The notes beneath the pieces are model-generated. The model worked only from the letters and a program-made list of their open reading frames with translations, did not search any database and was not told the origin of the DNA. A DNA stretch of 64,000 nucleotides from Maratus speciosus (taxonomy: Eukaryota > Arthropoda > Arachnida > Araneae > Salticidae). The translations under genes and the position numbers were made by a program. The stretch covers positions 443,164,619-443,228,618 of the forward strand of contig OZ010786.1 in assembly GCA_963932465.1 (NCBI GenBank). The letters run 5' to 3'. Shown in pieces: positions 45,069 through 57,081 of this stretch (position 1 is the first letter of the stretch; every line of letters begins with the position of its first letter).

Positions 45069-45539
45069 GCTGTACAATCCTTATTTTGAAGTAAGTGCAT
45101 GATTTCATTATATTTTAAACGTATTATGCTTAAATAAATTTTAGACGCTAATTACTAAATCGATGCATGATTTCGAAGTCAAAATTAAGTTTAGCGTCTG
45201 TATAGGGTACTGTGTGTACGGTTACGACATTTTCCTTTGCGTGGGCAGATAACTGTGATGTGCGGCGTGTGTACCTTACAAAATGGCATACATGCCGCCC
45301 ATTCTTTTGTACGGGATGTTGCGATTAATAAAATTCAAATTCACCTATCTGTATAATATTTTTTATGTTACTGAAGCACATTTGCTGGATTATTAAGATT
45401 TTTAGTTAGCCCAAGTTGGGCACATTTGTTAATCGGTAATTGTAATTGTATTAATTTCACTTATCTTTTCTTTTTGAACAGAATAACCAAGTTAGGTACG
45501 TTATAAATCGTTAATTGTAATTGTATTAATTTTACTTTA
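45069..45539. other. Intergenic with a short direct repeat
   Basis: TTAATTGTAATTGTATTAATTT-like blocks occur twice (about 45435 and 45510). No gene seen. Confidence 0.4.
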
Positions 45540-46060
45540 AAACGTTAAAATTGTCCTCTATTTTCCATAAGATAAATCTCAACATTTATGACATATATTT
45601 TTAAGTGAATATATAAATAAAACAAAATATTAGTAAACGAATTAGTAAGGAAATTCGAATAAGACAGACAAAGTGTTCTAAGCAAAAAAAATAACGAACG
45701 TAATGTAATAAAATAATCTTATATAGATGCTACAAGGAAAAGAGGTTAATCAAATAGTCTAATCGAATTTCTTTTATTGTACCCGAAAACTAATTTCACT
45801 TTTTGCTGGTTGCGCAAAAAGAGTTTGTCATGTTTTCTGCATATAAAAAAGCGGAGAATACTCCTACTCAAAAAAGGGCAAACAAAATATATTAGTAAAA
45901 ATTTATATGCATTGCTTTTGTATTGAATATATGCATTGAAACGCTTTAACAGTATTTTTATCATTTATAAGCATTATTACCTAGTTTAAAGCTTCGTATA
46001 TTAAAAATAAATGATTTTTTCTCTGGAATTTTGGGAATGTAGCCACAAAATATTCTGTAT
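45540..46060 (+). repeat. Dispersed tandem unit, copy 5
   Basis: ATAAGATAAATCTCAACATTTATGACATAT, AACGTAATGTAATAAAATAATC, CAAGGAAAAGAGGTTAATCA and CTTTTTGCTGG appear in the standard order. The 72-residue minus-strand frame at 45746-45964 is not preserved in the other copies. Confidence 0.7.
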
Positions 46061-46094
46061 GTATGGACCGTAACTCGGATGATTACGTACATAA

Positions 46095-46485
46095 CGCAGT
46101 TAAAAATTTGTAGCAAATTATTCAGAAATAATACAATTTTTATAGAAAACGGTTACATAACCGTATTTTAACTTTATTCTGACCATAATATGGAGAATAA
46201 TATGGTCAGTATAGTGGTTAATTATGGTTATGTAACCGCGTCCTAGAAAAACGTCTGACTGGGCAGTTTGCTACAAATTTCTAGCAGTGTGCACTGTTAA
46301 AAATCTACAGCAAATTGTCTGATTATTCGACACTTAACTGTTATTTGACAATATTTTGTAGCGTATCTAAAGTTATAATTTAACATATTAATGTCAGAAT
46401 AGAGTTATGTTACGTTTATGCAACCGCTTTTTTTTTTAAATGGTATAATGATTAATTTGCTTCAAAATTTTAACAGTGTATGTAG
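46095..46485. mobile_element. Two adjacent related inverted-repeat MITEs
   Basis: The second (about 46295-46477) has tips CACTGTTAAAA...AGCAAATT and its inverted copy GCTTCAAAATTTTAACAGTG. The first (about 46088-46292) has GCAGTTAAAAATTTGTAGCAAA and the inverted TTTGCTACAAATTTCTAGCAGTG. Both contain hairpin cores such as GGTTACATAACCGT...GGTTATGTAACCGCG. The superfamily is not resolved. Confidence 0.6.
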
Positions 46486-46935
46486 CCAACAATCACCAAA
46501 CACTTTAAATTTTTCACGTTTTTCAAATATCTAGAGAATTACTTGACGAAATCTTCAAGGTTTGATCACGTTTCAATTAGAACATATTGAAGAAAAAAAA
46601 CTAATATTTGGAATCATCCTGTAAAAGGAAATGTTCGGAATTACATGTAGCTGTAGCACTTTAACTATGAGGATTATTATACAACATTTGTGTAAGTATT
46701 TCCTGTATTTGAGATATAAAGTTTTTTTTTTCTTTTTAAATTCAAGAAAGCTTCGATTGTGAGATAGCACACAGAGTTTTCAATCAAATTTAAAGAAAAT
46801 TTCAGAAAACTTGTCGAAGTGCAGTAGAATGAAAATAGAACATTCGGAATATAAATTGGTTAAATATTTAATGAAATAGGAGCATTTGTATGAAATATGT
46901 TTTATTTTCGCATGCTGGAATCATAACCTAGGGTT
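46486..46935. other. Intergenic, nothing recognised
   Basis: AT-rich DNA; no supported feature. Confidence 0.4.
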
Positions 46936-47429
46936 TTAAGTCTTTCGGGACCAGTGTCGCCAAATGGGATCATGACTTTCACGAATGTTTTTATATTTAA
47001 AAACTGAATCTCGGAGATTCTGTTTGGTGTCATTCAAAAGACACTTTTTTCTGTATTTTCAGTAGTATTTTTTTTTATTTCCTCAATAGATGATAGCAGA
47101 GGTTCTGGAAACTGAAACGTATTGCTTGATTTCCTTTTAAAACGTGAAGTGAAAGCATGACTGTGAAAAAAAATGTCATTCCCTCTTTTCCTTTTTTTAA
47201 AAATTACAATTTTTTTAAATATAAGTTTTAATGTGTATGACGTATATATTTATGTATTTATAATTCAACAATTGTATTTTATTTTAGTAAAAATCATAAT
47301 AAATATACATGGTTCCAAATGGCATCACTGGGACTCGATAGAAGGTTACAACTTAACTCTCTGTTTTGATTTCTTATATGATTTGGTAGTTTTTGAAATG
47401 AAAAAAATCCTTTACTTTTTATGATGCTA

Positions 47430-47925
47430 AACCGGAAAAGGAGTTTGTATCACGAGAAAGAGTCATTTATTTACTAAGCAATGGTGACCTTTCTGATACA
47501 GAAACTGAAAAATCTGACAAAGAGAACAGTGAAAGTGCACGCAATCCATTAATTGCAGATAAGACTCCCAATTCATTGTCAATATTCTTGATCTAGATAC
47601 AAATGATTCAGTCGGTCCTATTACTTTTTCTGTAGGTAATAAATATTAGAAGTTGATGCTGAAAATGTATAGAATATTGAAGAATTACCTAACCAAGGAA
47701 AAGAGAGTTCAGTGAACAGTTCTAACTCACATTTAAAAATTGTTTAAAATTTCTGAAGAACAAATGAGTAAAAAAGTTCCTGTATCCATACCTTGGTAAA
47801 CTAAAGACCATACACCATTTGACACGACATTTAGAGAAACTTCTTCACTGCCTTCTGATGAAGTTTTAGTTCTTATGAGTACTGTAAATTATGTTCTGAT
47901 GAATAAATTATAGGTAACTTAGTGT
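47430..47925 (+). pseudogene. Possible piggyBac transposase N-terminal remnant
   Basis: One frame starts EFVSRERVIYLLSNGDLSDTE followed by acidic, Ser-rich sequence, as in N-termini of piggyBac transposases. After frame breaks another frame gives SKKVPVSIPW, a stop, then TKDHTPFDTTFRETSSLPSD and VNYVLMNKL. This resembles the start of the DDE_Tnp_1_7 region (W...PF...F...P...F..F...). The SINE at about 47925 cuts it, and no catalytic core is visible after it. Assignment rests on the element's TTAA ends plus this weak similarity. Confidence 0.5.
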
Positions 47926-48170
47926 ATCAAGTGGCTGAGAGGTTCCGCTGGTAAAGCTCGTAGACGGGAAGTGCTGGTTCAGAACCAATCGCGCTCGTCG
48001 TCCTAACTGTTTGAAGTTTACCGTGGTTTTCATCGAACCTTGGGTATGCTTGCGTAAATATGGCTTCAGTTCCCTTAGACAGGCCCCCACTGAGGTCACT
48101 CCTCTCTCGGGCATAGTAGATAATTGGTCGTCATGAACAACACCAATGCCCCCTTATTGCATCAAACAAA
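47922..48170 (+). mobile_element. Diverged tRNA-derived SINE
   Basis: A-box-like GTGGCTGAGAGG (47931), then GCTGGTTCAGAACC in place of the B box, then body blocks CCTAACTGTT, CGTGGTTTTCATCGAACC, GTTCCCTTAGACAGGCCCCCACTGAGG and GTAGATAATTGGTCGTCA. These match the 16.1 kb SINE in order but with many changes. Older copy. Confidence 0.8.
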
Positions 48171-48489
48171 TCTCTATTCTTGCCAAAAGCCTGGAACTTC
48201 AGTAACTACAATTATACATGAAATGGACATTAAGAAATGAGTACACATTAAAAACTGAATGTATATTTTCTTTTCTTTTGATTCCATTGATGCCTATTGG
48301 CATCATGAGCATTTCGTGTGCAATTTCTGTTTGATCCCAATGATGCGAAATGGCATCGCTTAAAATTACCTATTAAAAATGTTAACTATATTTTTAAAAT
48401 TATATTTATGCTTATCTTAGATAAAAATAACCTTAATTCCTGAAAATCAGATTTTTCCTCTTGCAAATAAAAATGCGGGCCTGAAAAAG

Positions 48490-49370
48490 TTAATACTTTG
48501 CTTCAAAGTTGAAAAGTGTTAATGAATTGGGTTTGTCTGCCTGTCCGTGCTCTAACTCACGTAAATATAGTCAGATTGCTATGTAATTGCTATACGATAT
48601 TTAGGATCCTCGTGGCAATTTTGGTATTCAAAATGAAGTGTATACCATTGATGGTTCATTTACATGAGCACTCAAAATCATTCCGTTACATTATGATCTA
48701 CGGGAAAAAATCATCTGGGGTGTATTTTAATAGTGTTACAATATTTTAAATATAATTAAATTTTTATACAATATTGAGTTGTACTAGAAGATGATTACTT
48801 CAGAACATGTTATATATAGTACTTGCAGTACGCTTACGGGAAATCCAAAAGTATTCCGTTATATTATGGACTATAGAGAAAACTCGATTGCGGCGTATTT
48901 AATCATGTTACTCTGATACAAACATAATGAAATCAAAATGAATTTGTGAAGTGCCCTAGTACATGCTTTCTGTAGAATGCGGGATGAAACGCATTTATTA
49001 ATCATTTATAGGGTCTCACAATAAAGTTCGATTATATAATGATCTACAATGAAAACTGTTTGTAGCATATTTCAATTATGCTGCACTCTTTCAAACATGA
49101 CGAAATATATATACATAACTGCGATTTACTACAAGATGCTTGCATTAGAATATGATTTGCATTGCATTTATCGTTCATTTAGAGGGACACAAAAAAGATT
49201 TTGGATACAATACTGTATATGACGTAGTCTATTAGGAATGATTGTTGAAAACGCGATTTTCAGTTATATAATGCGTTTTTAAGTTTAACTAATTTTTACA
49301 TACTACGAGGTGTGCATACATTTTATATGCCATATACAGCGCAACACAAAAGAATTCGTAACAATTACAA
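48490..49370 (+). mobile_element. Helentron/DINE-like element, family C, copy 2
   Basis: It starts AATACTTTGCTTCAAAGTTGAAAAGTGTT, then GTTTGTCTGCCTGTCC and the shared block GCTCTAACTCACGTAAATATAGTCAGATT. Four to five degenerate monomers follow, each with CATTTA(C/T)A(G/T)..CAC and a TTACATTATG-like core (about 48658, 48830, 49008, 49178, 49330). Confidence 0.6.
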
Positions 49371-50321
49371 AGAATTAACATGAATTGCTTAAAGATGTTT
49401 TTTAATTTAATTTATCAATTTCCAAGCTCAACTACATTTAGTATACTAAGACATGATTCGTACGCTTCAAGGACTTTCAAGGACATTTTACCAGAATTTT
49501 GGAAAAGTATTATTTGCCTTATTTCAAATGTAAGGCAAAATGTAATGTTCCAGTTACCGCATAAGTTTTTCAAGAATCGGGTAACTAGGATATATATCAG
49601 GGGTAAATGGACCATGTAAGACCCAGTTACCCGAACAGTTATAAATAATTTTTGGAGTTTCTCTTACTACGAGAAATTAATTTCTACTTGGTATTTTGCT
49701 TGCAATGAAGGAAATTATACGATATCTAATTAAAATTACATAATAAAAATTTTAACAAACATGTTGGCGGATATCAAACCAAATTTCTTAAGAGATATAG
49801 CCAAACAACGAAATTTTACGATACTGACGAAGAGGCATACATAAGACAAAGTGATATCATTTGAAAAATATTGAAACCAATAAAAAATATTTCTGTTTGA
49901 TATAAAAACATGGTTACATTCTCCACAATTTATTGGACTTATCAAGTTTCCATTGAGGTAAATAAAAGAGAGAATGAAATTCTGAAGTACTTATGTACCC
50001 ACGTAACTTTTATACTTATAACCTAAAGTACATAATTATTTACTTAATTCTTATGTTTTTTTTTCATAAAATGTAATATTTTCACATATAGTGCTTTTTT
50101 TAGACGCTTCGACAGGAAAGTTTTTTCTTACAACGCTCGTTACTTGATATATAATTTATATGATCTGCCTAGTTAAAACTTTTGAAGATATTTACCCGTT
50201 TCCAAACAGGATTTGATACCCCATATTTAAAAAAAAACGAGTTTGGGACAGAGGCCTACCTGGTCCAATTACATCATTTCTATGGGGCAACTGGACTCAC
50301 GAAGAAAGAAAGATGAAACAG
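49371..50321. other. Intergenic, nothing recognised
   Basis: Small frames on both strands at 49380-49619 overlap each other and lack motifs. No repeat pair found. Confidence 0.4.
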
Positions 50322-51456
50322 ACATGGGGCATTCTCACACTCTTTTGACTTTCGGGAATAAAAATCTGGTGAAATTAAACTTGCTAAAATAACATTTTAA
50401 TCTGATAGACGGATGCCTTAATGATTCAAAATAAAGAAAAAATGGTCAGCAGCGAAAAATGTTTATTTAACCGAGGTTTAAGTGAAACTTGCGAGTTTAA
50501 TTTTCCTTGCCATTTTACCAATATAACTTTCTATTTTCTTCTAAAGTTTTACTTTTAATGATTTTGCATAGTACCCACGGGACATTCAAATAAGAAATAA
50601 TAACTATGTAGTATTTTTAGTACAAAATTTTGGTAAAACATTGTCTTATAGGGGTGTTAAAGAAGGTACGGAAGGAAAAAAATGGGGATGGTATAGGGGA
50701 AAAGGGATGGTAAGGATAGGACGGTAACGAAAATTACCACTATTTTTGGGCAAATCATGTTAAGACTAAGTGATAGCCAAAATGTTCTTGATTTTTAGAA
50801 ACAGTTATTTACATTGGATTAAATTATTATTTTTTTAAAATTTACCTTGAAAAGTGCAGGAATAAACTTTGGGGACGATTAGACTACCAATGAAGTCACG
50901 ATCTAGAAATTGATATTTAAATGCTGATTTAAATTCTGCAGTAAATTTACTGTCAAACAAGTTTAGACATTCTTTCTCCAGCATACTTCTGCATAAGAAA
51001 AAACTTGAAAAAAATTCTGTGGCTGCATCTGAAGTGATTTTCTGTATACGTTTAGCAGGAGGGACGGTAAGGATGAAAAACCCAGGGACAGAGTTGAAAA
51101 AAATAATATTAACCGTAAAAATGTATGCAGGTTAATTTTTTTCTACATATTTATATAAATCAATTGTCCCAGTTTCGGAAAAAAATTACATAAAATTACT
51201 TTTATTGAAACAATTTTATACAGACAACTCCAATCTTAAAAATCAGCATCAGGGACACGGGACGGTATAAGGGTTTTCCTGGTATTTGGACCCCCAACAT
51301 CGTCCAAAACATATTTGTCTCGTTAATATTGTTATGAAATCATGCAACGGGATGTTTCCCAGTATATGAAATTAAAAAAAGCACAAGAAAATCTACTAAA
51401 ATAAAAATTATTATTCAGGGACATAAAAGTCAAAAGACTGTGAGAATGCCCCACAT
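50322..51456. mobile_element. Inverted-repeat transposon with ACAT 4-bp target duplication
   Basis: ACAT at 50322-50325 and 51453-51456 flanks tips GGGGCATTCTCACA and TGTGAGAATGCCCC. The match continues with one mismatch into TCTTTTGACTTT. The 1127 bp interior has G-rich stretches (GGGATGGTAAGGATAGGACGG at about 50705 and related GGGACGGTAAGGATG near 51060). No transposase motif seen. A perfect 14-bp tip and a 4-bp duplication do not match the common superfamilies seen elsewhere in the window. Confidence 0.8.
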
Positions 51457-52077
51457 ATTTTTCATTTCTAGACATTAAAATGCAGTTTTGAAAATTTCTA
51501 TCGCATAGAGTGAATCTAAAGCAACACAATTACAAATCTTTATTCTTTAATTCAATTGAACATTAGCTTCTGGAAGCTGAATTGCCAGAATCCACAGAAC
51601 CCCATTGTGAAATCATGGCCCAATGTCCCTATGTAACATTACATTATGTGTTAATTTTCAGCCTTTCCAACTGTCTAAATGACAATCAGATTGCTTGATT
51701 AAGTTGAAATACTATATATATATTGCAGACAAAAATTTTATTTTAATTATAAAAAAATATATTCTTATTTTTTTCCGGTATGAAGAACTTTACTTTTGTG
51801 TACTTTTTTAAAACCTAAAGTTAAATTTATAGAAATGTATATATTCACCAACATTGGATAAGCTGATTTTTACATCATTGTATTCTTTACTGGATAATTA
51901 ATGCACATTCAAATAAAATTTCCGTTTTAAAATCTTCAATTAAAATACATATATATATACATATATATATGTATATCTAAATGACGCTGCTATGCGTGAT
52001 TATATACAAATTATAAAGTAGAATTGAAATTTTATACTGAAGGAGTTTAAAAAACAAAAAGTTCATTCTCTAGCTGT
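51457..52077. other. Intergenic, nothing recognised
   Basis: AT-rich, with a (TA)n-like patch near 51950-51972. Confidence 0.4.
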
Positions 52078-52125
52078 TTAACCCTTTATCTACAGACGGT
52101 ACTTATAAGTACCATTAAAATAACT
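52078..52125 (+). repeat. Orphan left tip of the 1.1 kb TTAA element family
   Basis: TTAACCCTTTATCTACAGACGGTACTTATAAGTACCA matches the left tip of the element at 21199 closely. No right tip was found in the following 1.2 kb. Confidence 0.5.
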
Positions 52126-53199
52126 TGCTATAAAAATTCATTTAATACATCGATTAGTAACTAATGCAGTTTAAAATGAGTCATAGAAGCATTAATTTAG
52201 CTTGTTCTAAAACCATTATTGGTTACACAAAACAAAAATATTCTTTAAAGGATGATTTCTTTTTCCTTTGCATTTTTTCAGCTTTCTTAGCATCCGGGGG
52301 GGGGGGGAGGGCATGGGGACTTTCTCGAATCGGAAATATTTCTATATTTCTATTGTAAGAACATTATATTTGTATATTTCCTAATTCTACTAAATACTAT
52401 GAAAAATATTTAAAATAAAAGATTTAAGTAAGGTTATAAATATTGCCCAAAATCCGTATAAATTCAAATTTAATGAATCCTTCTAAATCCTTCTGAAGTC
52501 ATTCTAAAATTTATTATATGATTATGTAAAACTTCTTTCACATTAATCAATGAGAGATTAAAGAAAGCTCAAATAAGGCGAATTGTGTTTATTACAAAAA
52601 AGTTGTGAGTATCAAGCAAATTGAATAAACAAGAAAGAAAAATCTTGCGTTAAGCATAGATTATGAAACACTCTTCAACACTTCCTGAACGCTTTAACAA
52701 AACTTCGTTATTTAGGGAAATAAGGTAAGATAACTATTAGATAACTATAAGATAACATTACCACCCATTACCAAATATGTATTCCAATTCTCTTTCATCA
52801 ATTTATACTAATAGATGGAAAGATACATGAATAATTTTGTACAGCACTGTAGTACCTTTATTACATGCCACATTTTAGCTAATTTTCTATTCAAACTAAA
52901 GCACTTTTAAAACAACTGAAATCACATTTCCAGAAATTATCATCCATAGACGGTCATGTATCAAATTCTTTGCATGGTCCTGTATATCATTTAATCTATA
53001 TTCTACAATGGAGACCAGTTTGGTCCCCTTTAAAATTTATGTTTGAGAAAGCATGCTAAGCATTGATCATACTACTTTTATTCATAATTTAATTTACTTG
53101 GACTACCTTAAATATAATTAAAATAATCCCTTAAACTAATATTAGTTTTTGTTGCATTAAAATATCTCAATTTGTTGTTGTTCTGTAAGCTAGTAAACC
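52126..53199. other. Intergenic, nothing recognised
   Basis: A G-run of 10 bases at about 52299. No gene seen. Confidence 0.4.
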
Positions 53200-53400
53200 C
53201 TATTTCTTTACAATGGAAGTCTATGGGGATTTAGCGAAATATTAGAGATATCGCCAAGTTGACGCACATTTGGCGACTCATTTTGGCCGCCAAAATTGGC
53301 GATATATAGCCAAGTTGGTGAGAAACTTGGCGGTATTTGGCGACAGAACAGCCCCCTATGGAAGCCCCCCTTATAGGTATGGAGATGTATTACATGCTGT
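53200..53400. repeat. Cluster of TTGGCGA / TCGCCAA motifs
   Basis: Within about 110 bases, TCGCCAAGTTG, TTTGGCGACTC, TTGGCCGCCAA, TTGGCGATATA, AACTTGGCGG and TTTGGCGACAG occur in both orientations. They are framed by CTATGGGG on the left and CCCCCTATGG on the right. It looks like a small inverted-repeat element, but without visible target duplication. Confidence 0.4.
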
Positions 53401-53439
53401 TCAATAACCAATGAGATGCGCTTAATTCCGGCGTTGCCA

Positions 53440-54212
53440 TTAAATAATTAACAAATAACCGCGATTTCTGTGCCACGTACGATAGCGTAATATATGTATA
53501 GATACTCAGTAACTCTTACGAATTCTTTTCTGTAGCCCCGTATATGAGCTATAGCATTTATACAAACTATATAGTATGCATAAATATAGTGAAACTTAAA
53601 AACGCATATTGTAATTAAAAATGAATCAACAGCAATCATTGCTAATATAGAGTACTTCGGGTACAATATAGTGTCTCAAATCTTTTGTGTGTCCTTGTAA
53701 ATGCTATGCACTTCATATTATACATGAAACAACTTATAGTAAAACTTATAGCGACGTATGTAAATTTCATTACATATGAAACAGTTTAACATGATTGAAA
53801 TACGCCGAAAACAATCCCTCCCCATATTCCATTATGTAACGGAACTCTTTGTCCTGTACATGAATAATAACTATTCTTTGAACTGCATATTCTAAAGAGT
53901 GCATATTTTAGTGCACTTCTTAAATGCATATCAATTTTATTACATTCGAAAGGGTGTAACACCATTAAAAATCATTTAAAACAATTTTTTCCCAATGGCC
54001 GTAATGTAACGGTATAATTTTGACTGTCCCTGTAAATGAACAAAACATGCTAAAAACTTCATTTGAAATAGGGATCGTGCTATGGTAGAGGTCAATAACA
54101 TCCAAAAATTTCAGAACAATTGGAGTGTATTTAGAGAGTTAGAGAGCGGACAGACGGACAGACAAACCGAAGTCATAAACACTTTCCAACAAAGTTGGAA
54201 AGTGTTAAAAAA
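53440..54212 (-). mobile_element. Helentron/DINE-like element, family C, copy 3
   Basis: Reverse orientation. The terminal palindrome AACACTTTCCAACTTTGTTGGAAAGTGTT is at about 54178-54207, followed by TTTGTCTGTCCGTCTGTCC and the shared block CTAACTCTCTAAATACACTCCAATTG. Three to four degenerate monomers have a TTCATTTACAGGGACAGTCAAAA-like core (about 54035, 53860, 53690). Confidence 0.65.
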
Positions 54213-55065
54213 GGTAGCAAGCTTGCAACACTTAAACTCCTAATGAATTTTTACGCACAGTTTATTTTATATTTAAGGGGTCTCAGGACTCTTAAAATTG
54301 GAAAAAATATGAACAAAAGAGACCATTTTTCAACATTTCATATTTTAAAATGCATATGATTTAAAAGCACAATTTTTGCTGGGATGAAAGATATAAATGT
54401 GTTCTTCCATTTCAAATATTTAAAAAATTTAAAGATGCAGAATTAGTATTTATAGGGCGTTCCAAACTGTCAAACATTTGTCGAGCAGGAAATTGGTATA
54501 ACAGCTTACGCACAGGATTAGAAAATAAATTTGCAACTAGAATGAATTTTTTGTGCCTAATTATACACTGGACTGTAGTAATTACCTTGAACCTAAATAA
54601 ATTTGCATGTGAAGTATTTTTATATTTTTAATACAAAGTTGTATTTAGGTAATACCAAATTTTGAAATTTTCTACAGAGTATTCTCATAAAATATATATA
54701 TATATATATTTGAACATTAAAAAAGAAAATTTAGGTTCAGTTTATACAAACTAACGTGAAATATATGTTTTGAAAATTTCATAAAATAATATTGAGAAGT
54801 TTTTGAGATAACCTGCGCGTTATTCCCAAAACATCATTTGGAGAAAAATGACTTCAAAGTTTCGGAAACGCCATTTCAGCTATTGAGCGGTTATAATTCT
54901 AAAAGCCATAACTTGTGTTCTAATAGAAGTTTCAAGGAAACGATTATATCAAAATGTTTAGAAACTATAGGTGTTTAACATATAAAAATTTTTAATTTTC
55001 GAAAACCTTGAAGCTTTAAGAGTCCAAAGACTCCTGATACGCATAGTTATCATTCAGAGCAAAAA
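54213..55065. other. Spacer, possible weak inverted-repeat pair
   Basis: AGGACTCTTAAAATT (54295) and AAGCTTTAAGAGTCC (55010) are inverted, so an eroded element of about 740 bp is possible. (TA)n at about 54696-54711. No coding seen. Confidence 0.35.
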
Positions 55066-55952
55066 TACCGGGTGCAATATGTTATCTATCGCCGACCTTT
55101 AATTTCTCAACCGTTGGTCATAGACATATCGTTCCAATTACAAAAACTTTTCGATTGAGGTAAATATTCATGCTGTGTAATTATTCAAAGTAAAAAATCA
55201 ATTTTATAAAAATTACAAATTCTAACTTTTTATACGGTCCCCCAGTTCCTATAGTTATATTTAGTAAAAGTTTACACATATCATAACAGATATAATACAA
55301 AAAGTTTGATATCTGTACTACAAAAATTGACACAGTTATTAAATTTCAAAATTTCAGATTTTTGCACATGATTTTGTCTTTCATTGAGGGATCAGTGGAA
55401 GGACTGCAATTCCGCTGCCATTTATCTAGTCCTTAGTATGTTTTATTTCCCGGTTGTCAATTCTACCTACTTTGACGGTTGAATATTGTTCGACCCATAT
55501 AAAGCTCAAATTTTTAGATAAAATAACCCTCTTTGATGATTTGGCGATACCGGCTAAAGGTGGTTTCGCTGTAAAAAGGACATTGCATTCTGACTTTGAT
55601 CTCGAATTACTTTAATTCATCTTGTAACTGATCCATCAATGAAAGACAAAATCATGTGAAAAAATCTCAAACTTTGAAATTGAATAACTGTGTCAATTTT
55701 TGCAGTACAGATGTCAAACTTTTTTTGTTTATATCTGTTATGATTTGAGTAAACTTTTACTAAATACGGGACTGGGGGACCGTATAAAAAGTTAGATTTC
55801 GTAATTTTTATAAAATTCATTTTGTTACTTTAAATAATGCCATAGCATGAATATTTAGTTCATTTGAAACGTTTTTGTAATTGGAACTATATGTCTACGG
55901 CCAATGGCTGAGAAATTAAAGGTCGGCGATGGTTAACATATTGCACCCTGTA
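55066..55952. mobile_element. TA-flanked element with 325 bp inverted arms
   Basis: Arms at about 55068-55396 and 55627-55950 are inverted copies. The tip is CAGGGTGCAATATGTTA (right arm) versus CCGGGTGCAATATGTTA (left). Both arms contain ATCGCCGACCTTTAATTTCTCA, TTGTAATTGGAAC, GTCCCCCAGT and GTAAAAGTTTA. TA flanks both ends. The 230 bp core is unique here. Tc1/mariner-type by its target site (inference). Confidence 0.88.
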
Positions 55953-56270
55953 TGTTAAGTAAATTTAAACTAAGGGCTTTTATGGTTCTCTAAAAAGAAA
56001 ATGTAAAAGAACTACCCATTTCTTCGATAAAGCATGATGAAATGAAAATATTAAGCATAAAATAATTAAAAAGAAGGGTTCTGAAATTAATGTGGAAATG
56101 CTTTATTTTTTCAAATTACCATCATTATACAGAACTGTAGGTGTAATAAAATATGGGTTTTAATATTATTTTTACAATCAGTATCGTCACCTTAAAATCT
56201 TCTCGTATTTAATTATAGATATCTGTACTTAAATAAGGCAAAGATTATTATTCGAAAATAGTCGTATTCG

Positions 56271-57081
56271 ATATCCGTAATTCTTGGCACTGATGCGTAA
56301 CAAATACATTTATGCAATTTGTATATTACTCTGAATTTTGTAAGCTTTACGGACCCCTTAAAGGGAACAAATTACACAGGCCTGGCGTACTACCTATTTT
56401 TTTACTATAGAATAGAAACAAATCAAACAACAAATGCATGCATCTTTAATTTTAATGTAAGCTATTACGGATGACAAGTCTTTTTTTTTTTTATTTCACA
56501 CATGCGCTTGTTTACAATTGCATACATATTTGGTAAATGATTGATATTACCTTTCTGTGGAAGAGTTACAAATCATCTTCAATATCTGAAGTTTACTTAT
56601 ACAGTTTCCTCTCGATTACTGCGGCTAATTAATCTCGCGATGTTACTGCACAAATCGTAACCACCACAATCTAAAAACTGTAATAGATGCACTGCCGACT
56701 AACTCACAAATAAACAATGTAATAATGTACTACGATAATTCGTTTTGTTGGTAAAACACTTGTTAAAAAGTACATATTGCAGTATTCAATATGCGTAATG
56801 CCCATGCGTAACAAACACCTTTATGGACCATTCCATGAGAAACGGCCAAAATGTGCCGCACGTGACGCTTACATATATACCTATATCTATAAACTTATAT
56901 GTTGTAAAAATATAAACTATACATTAATATTAACACAAAAAACTAGTTTTTCATACTAACATAGTTGTTTTAATTTGAGGATAAAATAGCATTGTTAAAA
57001 CAGTAGTAATATGTAGAAAAGCTGTTCCATAACTGATTTGGAATGGCCCTTTAATAGGTTTAACACTCTCCACATTTTAAA
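56271..57081 (+). repeat. Local duplication 2, copy 1
   Basis: TTAAAGGGAACAAATTACACAGGCCTG, ACGGATGACAAGTC, CATACATATTTGG and TACGATAATTCG match, in order, blocks at about 60100-60520. TTTAATTTGAGGATAAAATAGCATTGTTAAAACAG matches 59770-60000. It resumes after the hAT element at 57961. Confidence 0.75.

Larger units (their letters stand above)
46936..48493 (+). mobile_element. piggyBac-like transposon remnant
   Basis: The left end is TTAA (46936-46939) then GTCTTTCGGGACC. The right end in reverse complement is TTAA (48490-48493) then CTTTTTCAGGCCC. The right TTAA may be shared with the start of the adjacent family C element. AATGGCATCA-like motifs recur near both ends (about 46968, 47318, 48297, 48350), as subterminal binding sites might. 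A transposase N-terminal remnant and a SINE lie inside. Confidence 0.6.

Noticed and set aside
45746..45964. Membrane-protein-like 72-residue frame in the tandem unit
   Set aside because: Not conserved in the other four copies of the unit.
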